Source of the DNA: Tritrichomonas musculus
Taxonomy: Eukaryota; Parabasalia; Tritrichomonadida; Tritrichomonadidae
Length of the DNA: 64,000 nt
Reading direction: 5' to 3'
Assembly: GCA_039105265.1 (NCBI GenBank)
Contig: JAPFFF010000008.1
Span: forward strand, 1,364,001-1,428,000
Below, piece after piece: positions 37,898 to 48,040 of the stretch. The notes below the pieces were generated by a model that did not search any database, was not told the DNA's origin, and saw only the letters and a program-made list of their open reading frames with translations. Position 1 is the first letter of the stretch. The number at the start of each line of letters is the position of its first letter. A program made the position numbers and the translations under genes.

Positions 37898-39550
37898 TTG
37901 CAATTAAAAATATCAAGCATCCATAATGTCCCTTTTCATGCATATGAAGAATTTATATTTGTTGTCAATGGAAAAAAATACAAAACAAGTAAGATCATAT
38001 CTGATCTCTTATCACCAAAAATTTGTCAGCTTCATTTTAGCGATCCAACGATAAATCGAATTGTAATCAACACAAAAAACCAAGGTGACTTTTCAAATTT
38101 TCTCAAACTTATCGATTTCAATCAACATGAACAATCTGATGATGATTTTCAATTCATTACAGAAATCATTGATAAACTTGGAAATGATTCAATTGAATAC
38201 TCATACATCGATAAAAATGCAAAACTTACAAAAGAAAACGTATTTAAATTGCTCAAAAGACATCTAAAATGTCCACTTTTTTTTTCATTGAAAATTGACA
38301 ATGAAATTGACTTCATCTCTTCACATTTCAATGAATTTTTTGACAATGAAGAGCAATATAAACAACTACAATCATTCAATATTGATATTGTTGAAAGAAT
38401 TGTTAACAATACCAACCTGCAATTGAATGATGAAGACCAACTTTTAACCGTTTTAAACAAGCTTTATTCAATTGATTCAAAATATTCAATACTTTACGAA
38501 TACGTTGATTTTAAAATGGCAGGAATGACTGCAATGAATGATTTTATCAGCATTTTTGATATAAATGATATAAATGCATCAACATGGAGGGCGATTTCAA
38601 TGAGACTAGGAAAGCCAATCAAAATGAACAACGAGTCAAAGAACTCAAATGTGAGGTATATTATGAAGCATGGAAAAGATCACGCAAGTAAATCAAAAAA
38701 TGATAAAAGCTATGATGATGATCCATTTGCTGACATGATTATAGAAAATAGAAACAATCCATTCATTGATACTCCTGGAAACAATAGAAATAATCCATTC
38801 TCTGTTGCAGCTAGAAACAAAGAAGATGATCCATTTACTATTGCAACTAGAAACAATGAAGCTAATCCATTTACTATTGCAACTAGAAACAATGAAGCTA
38901 ATCCATTTACTATTGCAACTAGAAACAATGAAAATGACCCATTTACTATTGCAACTAGAAACAATGAAAATGATCCATTCTCTAATGCAGCTAGAAACAA
39001 AGAAGATGATCCATTTACTATTGCAACTAGAAACAATGAAGCTAATCCATTTACTATTGCAACTAGAAACAATGAAAATGACCCATTCTCTAATGCAACT
39101 AGAAACAATGAAAATGACCCATTCTCTAATGCAACTAGAAACAATGAAGCTAATCCATTCTCTGTTGCAACTAGAAACAATGAAAATGATCCATTCTCTG
39201 TTGCAACTAGAAACAATGAAAATGATCCATTCTCTGTTGCAACTAGAAACAATGAAAATGATCCATTCTCTGTTGCAACTAGAAACAATGAAAATGATCC
39301 ATTCTCTGTTGCAACTAGAAACAATGAAAATGATCCATTCTCTGTTGCAACTAGAAACAATGAAAATGACCCATTCTCTGTTGCAACTAGAAACAATGAA
39401 AATGACCCATTCTCTAATGCAACTAGAAACAATGAAAATGATCCATTCTCTGTTGCAACTAGAAACAATGAAAATGACCCATTCTCTGTTACAACTAGAA
39501 ACAATAAAAAAGATCTTTTTGGCTATGATCAGTTTGAATTTGATTATTAA
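37898..39550 (+). pseudogene. BTB-like protein with DPF/NPF tail, 5' end lost at the element edge
   Basis: 550 codons. Residues 1 to about 110 match the trichomonad BTB-like family (F-I-F-V-V-N-G-K-K-Y-K-T-S-K-I-I-S-D-L-L, then L-S-P-K-I-C-Q-L-H-F). A BACK-like helical region follows to about residue 270. The C-terminal half is about two dozen tandem copies of a 12-residue D/N-P-F-S-V-A-T-R-N-N-E-N unit, ending F-G-Y-D-Q-F-E-F-D-Y. No ATG precedes the BTB region in frame: a stop lies at 37889-37891 and the first in-frame ATG is about 200 codons in. Family members start with ATG a few residues before this point, so insertion or rearrangement at the virus-like element's edge has probably removed the start. 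Otherwise the frame is open. BTB domains dimerise and recruit partners; DPF/NPF motifs bind endocytic adaptors and EH domains. Confidence 0.7.
38745..39510 (+). repeat. 36-bp coding tandem repeat (12-aa DPF/NPF unit)
   Basis: About 20 tandem units of 36 bp, for example gatccattctctgttgcaac then tagaaacaatgaaaat. Several 3' units are identical, showing recent homogenisation. Because the unit lacks stops in other frames, long spurious frames also cross the array on both strands. Confidence 0.9.
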
Positions 39551-39985
39551 TGATATCTTCAAGATTTTAGAAATATTGATGACTGGAATAATAGAAATAA
39601 TACACATTTTCTCGATGATCCATTTTGATGATTATAATTAGGACTTTTATTTTTGAAACTAAAAAATAAATCTTAAATAAGTTATTTCAACCATATTTTT
39701 AGACCATCTTTATTTAAATAAGAGATTTAAATACAATATCAATTCATTTGAAAAAGGATTTACAACTAAATATAATATTTATCAAAGATATGAAATTTGT
39801 TAGCCGAAAAAAATAGCACTTGTAACATCAAGCGTTTTTAATTGATTGCGATTTTATGGTTAAAAATCTCATATAAATTGAATAGCAACTAAAATATTTA
39901 AGAATTAAAAATGTATTTAAAATATTCAATAAGACTTCACAAAAAAATTGAAAGAACATTATTATTTCTGAAATCCTTTTCTGAT
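39551..39985. other. intergenic, nothing recognised
   Basis: AT-rich spacer. The frame of the next gene is open from ATG 39911, but the paralogues' starts align with ATG 39986. Confidence 0.6.
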
Positions 39986-41140
39986 ATGAATATTAAAGAA
40001 CATATAGAGAAAATGAGAATTATTCAACGTGATCTTTTAGAATTTGTTGAAAAAGAATCAAATACCGAAGAGAACTATGAAAATTTCATCAAAATTATCA
40101 ATGATCATAAAATCATTGAAGATCAACATAAATTTCAATCAGTTTTACGATTAATAAGCAAAATTGGGAATGAACATCGACGTGTTTATGACTTTATTTA
40201 TAAAATTGAACGAATTTTGGAACATTTCAAAAAAGATATCACAAAACATTTTTCAAACTCCGAAATTTTCAAAATATTTGAAAACAACAAACGAATTCTT
40301 CTATTTCTCATTCAAGAAAAAGTGATAATAATTGATGAATATGTTGTCTCAAGAATCACGAGTAATAAATATTATGAAAAAGATTATCCAGAATATTTTG
40401 CACCCGAAATCAAAGATTTTCTTACTGACGAGTTCATTATGAAATATAGCAATCAAAACAAATGTCTAAAAAATGAAGATTTTATTAACAAAATCAAGAA
40501 AGAAATACCAGAAGTTTTTTATAACAAAAGAAAAGAAGGAGAAAATGACAGTTTTTTATGTTCTTTGATTAGAAAAGATGATGGAAAAGAATTTGGTGTT
40601 TATATCAACAGACATAATTTATCATTTGACAGTACAATTGAAGAATCAATCTTTGAAACCAACCCATTATTAATGAATAAAAAAAATATTGAATTGATTG
40701 AATATGCGTCATTTTTTGGATCAAATGAAATTATTAAATATATTGAAATTAATGGCGAAGTTGAATTGACATCGAGCATTTGGAGATTTGCCATTCATAG
40801 TGAAAATGCAGAATTAATCAAATATCTTGAAGATAAAAATATTTCACCTCCTCTTAATGATTACGAAACAATTCTTCGAGAATCGATTAAATGTCATCAC
40901 AACGATGTTGCAAATTATATTATATACAATTTAATATCAGAAGAAGATCTCCAAAATAACATTGAAAACAAATATTATAACAATTTCTATCGTTATGCTG
41001 TCGAATATGACAATTATTGCTTTTTCCCAGAAAACATTAAATACAAAAACTTGTTTTTTTATTTATGTTTATTTAATTATTACACACTTGTCAAGATTTA
41101 TTTAGAAGAAGGAAATATTGATATAAATAGCCAAAACATT
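39986..41140 (+). CDS. DUF3447/ankyrin protein, first exon
   Basis: Start chosen at ATG 39986 (M-N-I-K-E-H-I-E-K-M-R-I-I-Q), which aligns with the paralogue at 21302; ATG 39911 is possible and would add 25 residues. The DUF3447 core is present: G-E-N-D-S-F-L-C-S-L-I-R-K-D-D-G-K-E-F, then E-L-I-E-Y-A-S-F-F-G-S-N-E-I and L-R-E-S-I-K-C-H-H-N-D-V-A-N-Y. The conserved region ends with an ankyrin repeat finishing D-I-N-S-Q-N-I at 41140. The frame continues eight codons to a stop at 41162-41164, but ankyrin modules resume at 41235, so I read 41140 as the end of the first coding segment. Confidence 0.85.
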
Positions 41141-41234
41141 TACAACATCAAGCATTTCAAATGATATTCAAATTTAACTTTAGAAATGATATTGAAAAAT
41201 TTCATTCATGTATGGAATTTAAATTCGAGTTTTT

Positions 41235-42679
41235 TTAAATAATACAGCATTGATGATAGCTTCTGTGCAAGTCAGTGGTCATATAGAAATAGTTCATGAA
41301 TTATTATTACAAGATGGTATTGATGTCAACATCCAAAACATTTGAATGCAAAAACTTTTATAAAATTAAAAACTGACTTTTTTTTATTTAATTGAAAACT
41401 TGATATTTTTTTGGAATTTAAAGTCAAATATTTAAATAATACAGCATTGATTATTGCTGCTTGTAATGGCCATACAGAAATAGTTCATGAATTATTATTA
41501 CAAGATGGTATTGATATCAACATCAAAGATATTTGAATATAAAAACATTCATAAAATTCAAAATTATTCTTTTTTTATTCAATTTAAAAATCAGAAGCAT
41601 TTATGAAATATTTAATGAATATTTAATGAAACTGCATTGACTTATGCTACATCTTTTGGACATACAGAAATAGTTCATGAACTACTATCAAAAGAAGGGA
41701 TTGATATCAACATCAAAAACATTTGAATACAAAACTATTTATTATATTCAAGACTAACTTTTTTTTAATCATATTGAATTATCAAATCTTTTATGGAATT
41801 TGAAACATTTTTTTATATTACTGCTTTGATGACTTCTATACAGGAAGGTTACACAGAAATAGGTCTAGAATTAATATCACATAAAAGTATTGATATTAAC
41901 ATGAGAGATATTAAAATATTAAGTTTATTCATAACATTCGAAGTTGTTTTAATTTCATTATATTTGAATTTTTCATTTTTCATGATATTTTTAATCGAAA
42001 AGTTTAATTTCACGGCTTTGATGATTGCTGCACAGGAAGGGAATATAGAAATAACTCAAGAATTATTATCTAAAAAGGATATTGATATAAATATTCAAAA
42101 CATTTCAAACCAAATCAATTCATATGATTGAAAATTATCTTTTTTTTCATTATGTTTATATTTATGATTATTTATGGAATTTAAAATGAAATGTTTAATG
42201 ATACAGCATTAATAATTGCTACATTTAAAGATAATTTAGAAATAGTTCGAAAATTGTTATCAAAAGAAGGCATTGAAATCAACATACGAGACATTTTAAT
42301 ACAAATCATTAAACAAAATTTCAAACAAAATTTTTGCATAAAATTTTGAAAATTTTATTTTTTTTTTAATGGGATTTAAAAGAAATATTTAATTTTACAG
42401 CTTTGATGATTGCTGCAGGCAAAGGCACTACAGAAATAGTTCAAGAATTATTATCAAAAGAAGGTATGGATATCAGTATTAAAAGCATTTGAATATGAAT
42501 CCATTCATTATATTCAAACTAGGAATTTTTTCATGATATTGGTATTTATTTTGTTAATGAAATCACTGAAAATGGTTTACAAAGCTGCCATTGATTATGC
42601 AAAAATGAGAAATCATCAAGAAATTGTTGATCTTCTATCTAAAGGATTGAATGATAACAAGTCAGACGAAAGTGTATGA
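41235..42679 (+). CDS. ankyrin module array, eight coding segments separated by 85-94-bp spacers
   Basis: Coding segments: 41235-41342, 41432-41533, 41622-41723, 41811-41912, 42003-42104, 42194-42295, 42388-42489 and 42575-42679. Segments two to seven are exactly 102 bp. Each starts [F/L]-[N/Y]-x-T-A-L and ends D-I-N-x-x-x-I; the last ends with L-L-S-K-G-L-N-D-N-K and a stop. Joined end to end they give standard ankyrin repeats with no residue missing or extra. The spacers (94, 89, 88, 87, 90, 89, 92 and 85 bp) contain stops, and only two have lengths divisible by three. They share T-rich middles and an ending near GGAATTTAAA. Modules differ clearly in protein sequence but none contains a stop or frameshift, implying selection on the joined product. 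The spacers lack GT...AG ends. Confidence 0.65.
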
Positions 42680-44799
42680 AGAATACTTATTGAATAATGA
42701 ATTGGCTCAGTTCCAACATCAAAATGACAACTTTTATAATAAAAAAACCAATGTTTATTTGAATGGAATAATCTGCATATATTACTTTTTTTCTTTAAAT
42801 GAAAAAAAAAAAAAATATTCAAAAAGTGTTTTTTGAATTTTTCTGAAACATCAGAAAAAGTGAGGAAAACATTCAATTCCTTTTAAGAAAGTTTTTGACG
42901 AAAACTAATTATATTATTAGTATTATGCCAGTATAAAAATTATTTAAATTTCCAACTTTGCCTAACTAATAGGTTCCTTCAAAGACATTTAATGTGAATT
43001 AAAAATAAAAATAATAATAATTGGATTAATAATTAATTGCAGAAAATTAATAACATTTTGGTAAAAAGCTGATTATTTTCTTAAAATGAAAACAATTGGA
43101 TATAAAATGAGAACAATTGTTTTCATAATATATAATTTATAAAAATGCACACTTTAGTAAAATTGCATTATTAATGAAATGAGAAGAAGCTAAATGATAT
43201 TTTTTAAAATCGATATGTAATATTTTAAAAAATATCATGAAAATAATATATATAATCTTTTTAAAATACATTAGATATTTATCAGTTGTAACTTGTTCAT
43301 TATCTTTATATCTTTAATAATATCAAAAATATTTTTAATGAATTAGACGTAGCCAATGTTTTAAATTAAAAATATGACAATTTGAATTAAAAATCTGTTA
43401 TTTTAGTGAATATGAAATTAATGATTTCATCAGGCAAACAAAAACAAAAAAATAAATTCATATGAATGTAATATACATCAAGGTTATTATAATCAATACA
43501 TACAAATGAAACAAATATCATGATATCAAATATTATATTAAAATATTAATATTCATGCTAATTAATAGTTTATTGATTTAAGCATATGATATTTTAAACA
43601 AATTTAAAATGTAACAAAACTTTTTTATCTGAAATGAAATTAAATGACAAACATTTTTAAAAATTTTAACAAAAGTGAAAAAAGAGTTTGATATATTATA
43701 TATCATTTCAGTTGAATGAAAGATATTATTCTCATATATATCAAACCTATTTCTTTTCAATTGAAAACCAATACTTAATATAAAATTTATTATATAAAAT
43801 TAAAGCAGAAATACAGTTTCTTTTTATTATTTTAATAGTGATCATTAGATTTAAAAGAGTTATTTTGCATGATTGGTAATATTTTTTTTTAATCATAATA
43901 ATATTGATCACAACAATTTTATTCTTTCATATAAAATAAATTAAAATAAAAAAGTATTTTTTTGAATACACATGATATATTATTAAAAAATATTAATATT
44001 GTTACACAAATTATTGATCATAAATTCTAAAAATATTTATATTGTTTAATATATAATCAGTATAATAATCAAAAAATATATTATTTCTATATTGGAAGGA
44101 ATTATTAACGAAATAAATAACCAATATAAAATATTATTCTTGCTTGAAAATTTGAGTTGAACCCTTTTCATTGAAAATTCCCAGGTTTTTGAATGATAAC
44201 GCCACAGATAATGAATTCAAACGAATTTATTTTTTTTTTTTGGGAATTATTATTCTTATTTATCTCAAATAATTTTTCATAAAAGGCATTAATAATTTGA
44301 TATATTATAAAATATTAAAACTTAAATTTATTTCTGTTTTAATTATTAATATATTATGGCAAAAAAATAATATATTTTATAATTTTAGAATCTAAACTTT
44401 TTCATAACTTTTTCTTTTTCTATAATAAATATGGCAATTTCAATAAAATTTATTTCAATAAAGATATAAGTTATATCTTTATTCACTTTTGCCCAGAAAA
44501 AGTCGAACTTTCCCAAGGGAAAAGTGAATTTTGAACATCCCTAGATATAACTCAAGATTGAGATAGAATACCTAATACTTTTTATTTTGTTTTTCTATCA
44601 TGCCTTTTCAAAGATTTTAGATTAATAAATGTTAAAACTCTTCTCATATATTTTATTATATTTGGGCGGAAATATGTATAAGAGTATTGATAAAAGCGAT
44701 AATTTCTGTAAGTAAAGTATATAATAGATCAAAATATTTTTATAAAAAATTACAAATTTAGAGAGAAAAAAAAAAAGATCAATAATAGAAAGAAAAATA
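42680..44799. other. AT-rich intergenic region, nothing recognised
   Basis: Over 2 kb of very AT-rich sequence with short frames only. No RNA gene, repeat family or coding sequence could be supported. Confidence 0.6.
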
Positions 44800-45477
44800 T
44801 CAAAACATGATATCTTGAATGAATTCATCATCAAATTGGTATTCTGCAGCTTTAGTGCTGGATGATAAAAATTCTGAAAAATCATTAAGTACATCTTTTT
44901 GGAATTGGGTTTCCTTTTGATTAGAAAAATTACAGTTTAAATTATCTATACAAAGTAAAGGCCGAACAACGTCCCAATTATCGACAAACCATGCCAAATT
45001 TGCTGTCTTATCTCTTTTTTCATTTCTATTCAACTTCAAATTTGTCTTTTTGCAGATGCTTTCTGCAATTTCGCGCAATTCATTCATTTTAAGTTTGGTG
45101 CGATTGAAAGTATTATTCAAAAAATTCTCCACCTCAATCATTTTGTCTCGTAATAAATATTCCTTCATTAATTTCTTCTTTTTTTCTTCACTACATTTTG
45201 ATAAAATTATGGCTTTTTGGGGATCAATCAAATAATCATTAGGCATTTTTTTAAGATAACATTGCGCTATCGGCCAATAATCACATAACCAGCAAATAAT
45301 CAATTCTTTGCTTCTTTTTATTTCCCTTGAAATCGGAATATTTGTTTTAGAATGAATATCTTCTGCAAGCTTTTTCAATTCAAAAATTGATGGTTCTCTG
45401 CCATACGTATATATCAGACATGATTTTACTGTCCAAAATAAAGACCTGGTTTTCGAATAGCATGGTACTGAGTTCAT
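44800..45477 (-). CDS. hypothetical protein with an internally duplicated domain
   Basis: 225 residues, ATG at 45477 (M-N-S-V-P-C-Y-S-K-T-R). Two segments of about 50 residues match: one at about residues 26-75 (F-E-L-K-K-L-A-E-D-I-H-S-K-T-N-I, then K-R-S-K-E-L-I-I-C-W, then D-Y-W-P) and one at about 127-180 (M-N-E-L-R-E-I-A-E-S-I-C-K-K-T-N-L, then K-R-D-K-T-A-N-L-A-W, then D-N-W-D). Shared positions are E-L, A-E-x-I, K-T-N, R, K-R-x-K, W and D-x-W, with a helical pattern like small DNA-binding domains. I do not recognise the family. The tail is acidic and phenylalanine-rich. It stands alone in an AT-rich region. Confidence 0.7.
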   Translation of the reverse strand: MNSVPCYSKTRSLFWTVKSCLIYTYGREPSIFELKKLAEDIHSKTNIPISREIKRSKELIICWLCDYWPIAQCYLKKMPNDYLIDPQKAIILSKCSEEKKKKLMKEYLLRDKMIEVENFLNNTFNRTKLKMNELREIAESICKKTNLKLNRNEKRDKTANLAWFVDNWDVVRPLLCIDNLNCNFSNQKETQFQKDVLNDFSEFLSSSTKAAEYQFDDEFIQDIMF

Positions 45478-46556
45478 ATGAACCTTTCTTTAAATAAAAA
45501 TTGAATTCATTGAATTTTAATTGAAAATTTGTTTTTTTCTTATTGTATAATTGATTCATTTTAATAATATCTATAATTATATATAAATTAAACCAGAATA
45601 AAGCCAAATTTCGATAGAAAAAATTTTATTTCATTCTTTTAACTTCGGTTTAAATTTCAATTGTTTGAAAATATTCACCTTAATTGGCCTTAATGTCCAA
45701 AATTTTTTTCATTTAAAATTCAAAAATTTTCTTTATTATTATTGAAAAAAGAATTTTTTCTTTCGATCAAAAAGGAAGTATTCAAAAACTTTAGTACTAA
45801 AGGAAGTATTCAAATAACCAATACAATTTTCAATTTGTTTAAAAAATTATAGGGGATTCAAACGTAAAAAAAAAGACGTATTTTTTAAACTTTAATATTT
45901 TTTAATAAAAATGTGACACATTTTAAAACTTTAACATATTTAGCAGATAATTTGCTATATAAAAGGAAAGGATTTTTTAATTGAATGCCTTTCTTATATA
46001 ATTTATTATACATTTCAAACTCAATTTTCATTTAAATAATAGAGTTTATATCATTTCCAGTTATTTTAAACCAGATAAAAAAAGGGAAATGTATTTATAT
46101 CATCTTGTTCTAGTATTTTTTTTTTTATTTATTTCTGCTAATTGACAGTTATTTTTTTTAATCTTTAGATATCAAGATTCACTTCTAAAAAATATCAAGG
46201 CCAATGCTTTTATTAATACATTAATATTGTAAAGCCAACTTTTTAAATTAATATTTTTAGTTAAAAATTTAAAGATTAGAAATATATTTTTTTACATTAA
46301 AAATGATAATATTATCACCATAAAATATCAGTTATGAATCTTGAAAAGATGTATGATATTTCATTATAGATTTTTATAATTGATGTTTGATATGATTTGA
46401 ATCTTTTTCTAAATTCATTAAATTCAAGCATTTTAATCTTTTTTTTTTATAAAGACGATTTTTTTTCTTTAACCTATCTTTACAAAAAACATATGAATAT
46501 ATTACAAAAATAATACTTGTTATTTTTATATATTTATTTATTTAATAAATTAGATA
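45478..46556. other. AT-rich intergenic region
   Basis: No coding sequence supported. A short direct repeat (AGGAAGTATTCAAA at about 45774 and 45803) is the only structure noted. Confidence 0.5.
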
Positions 46557-47257
46557 CAGTCTTTACGGGATTATAACGGAAATATCCACTTTAATAACGG
46601 AAAAGTTCATTATGATAACGGAAATGTTCATTATGATAACGGAAAAGTTCATTATGATTACGGAAAAATTCGATTTCATAACGGAAAGTATAACCATTTT
46701 TTTGTGAAATTTTTTTTAATAAAGCACTCACTTAAAAAATCATGATTTATATATATTATTTTAATTAAATTTCCAATATATCACATATACGTTGCCTTAT
46801 GAATATTTTCTAGTTATATATTCTTGCATCAACTTATAAATAATATTTATAAAATAGATTAATTGAATATTTTTGGTAATTTTCAGATGCCAATAGTTTA
46901 TATTAAGTATTAATCTTAAATATATTCCATTAAATCCAATTTTTATGAGAAAAAATTTTTGATGATATTTTTTAAAAAAAAGTTTCTTTATGTTTATTTT
47001 CCGATTTTCGGTATCTATTCCATATTTATGATGATCTTAAATCTTTTTATTTATAATTTATTAAATAAAACCATGATTTTTAAATGAATATTTTATAAAA
47101 AAGATTTTCACAAAAAATGGTTACACTTTCCGTTATGAAATCGAATTTTTCCGTAATCATAATGAACTTTTCCGTTATCATAATGAACATTTCCGTTATC
47201 ATAATGAACTTTTCCGTTATTAAAGTGGATATTTCCGTTATAATCCCGTAAAGACTG
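46557..47257. mobile_element. fold-back element with ~150-bp terminal inverted repeats and TA target duplication
   Basis: Ends CAGTCTTTACGGGATTATAA and its inverse, flanked by TA at 46555-46556 and 47258-47259. The two arms (about 46557-46708 and 47108-47257) are nearly identical, with one substitution and one small length change noticed by eye. Each contains six TAACGGAAA-like boxes spaced about 20 bp apart. The 400-bp interior is AT-rich without coding sequence. TA duplication and CAGT ends fit a non-autonomous Tc1/mariner-type element. The near-identity of the arms points to recent activity or arm-to-arm conversion. Confidence 0.8.
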
Positions 47258-47762
47258 TATTTTTTTTTTTTTATTCAATTTTCGGCCAAAATCTTATTGT
47301 TGTATCTCCTATGTATTTTATCATTGAATTATATGTTTTTGTTTATGAATAAAATAATTATTCTATTGCATATAAAAATAAATTATCTTTTTTTGGTAAA
47401 TAAATTAAGAATTTTTCATGTAGCATATCATGCCGACTTTCTTTTATTCCCTTTCATGACCTTCTAAATATTTTTTTATTATAAGTAACCTTTACTTTTT
47501 CACATCACAAATAGATTAACGTAACTTTTTAACGTTAATATTTTTAATCAATATTTTGGTTGTTGTAGTAGCATGTTTTTGGCAAAAATATCAAGTTTTC
47601 AAATCAAATTTTATTAAAAAAATGAAAGAGCAGACAGAATTAAAATTTTGAGGTACATATGTTAAATTCTTTTATAATGGCTTTAGGATCAACTCAAATA
47701 TAGATAGTCTTTTCTGAAGAACATTCAAAAAGTGGAAATCATTCAGAAAAAATAATCAAATA
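47258..47762. other. intergenic with dispersed repeat copy 2
   Basis: Includes the stretch at about 47700-47756 (AGTCTTTTCTGAAGAACATT) that also occurs at 17536-17600. A TA-flanked element begins immediately after it. Confidence 0.6.
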
Positions 47763-48040
47763 TAGTAGTGTCTATAAGTGGCCACGCTCTCAATTAAGTG
47801 GCCACGGTGTCAGATTAATTCAAAAAGTTTATATAAGATTTTAATTCAAAAAGATTTAAAAATGAAAAATAAAATAGCAAAAATATACAATTTCTATCAA
47901 TATTCGTGATTAACTAATAATCATTAGAGATCAATTAACTTATTTATTAATCTTTTACATTGTATAATCAAGAATCAATATCTTAATTTTTACTAATACA
48001 ATCAAAACAAAATCACAAAACAAAAGTTTGATCTAACTTA

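Noticed and set aside
38693-39607. Long minus-strand frames (304 and 264 codons) and a second plus-strand frame across the DPF/NPF repeat
   Set aside because: They exist only because the 36-bp unit lacks stops in several frames; the products are meaningless repeats, and the plus-strand BTB-linked frame explains the sequence.
41141-42574. Spacers as ordinary GT-AG introns
   Set aside because: No consistent GT at spacer starts, and at least three 3' ends lack AG; kept as non-canonical intervening sequences instead.
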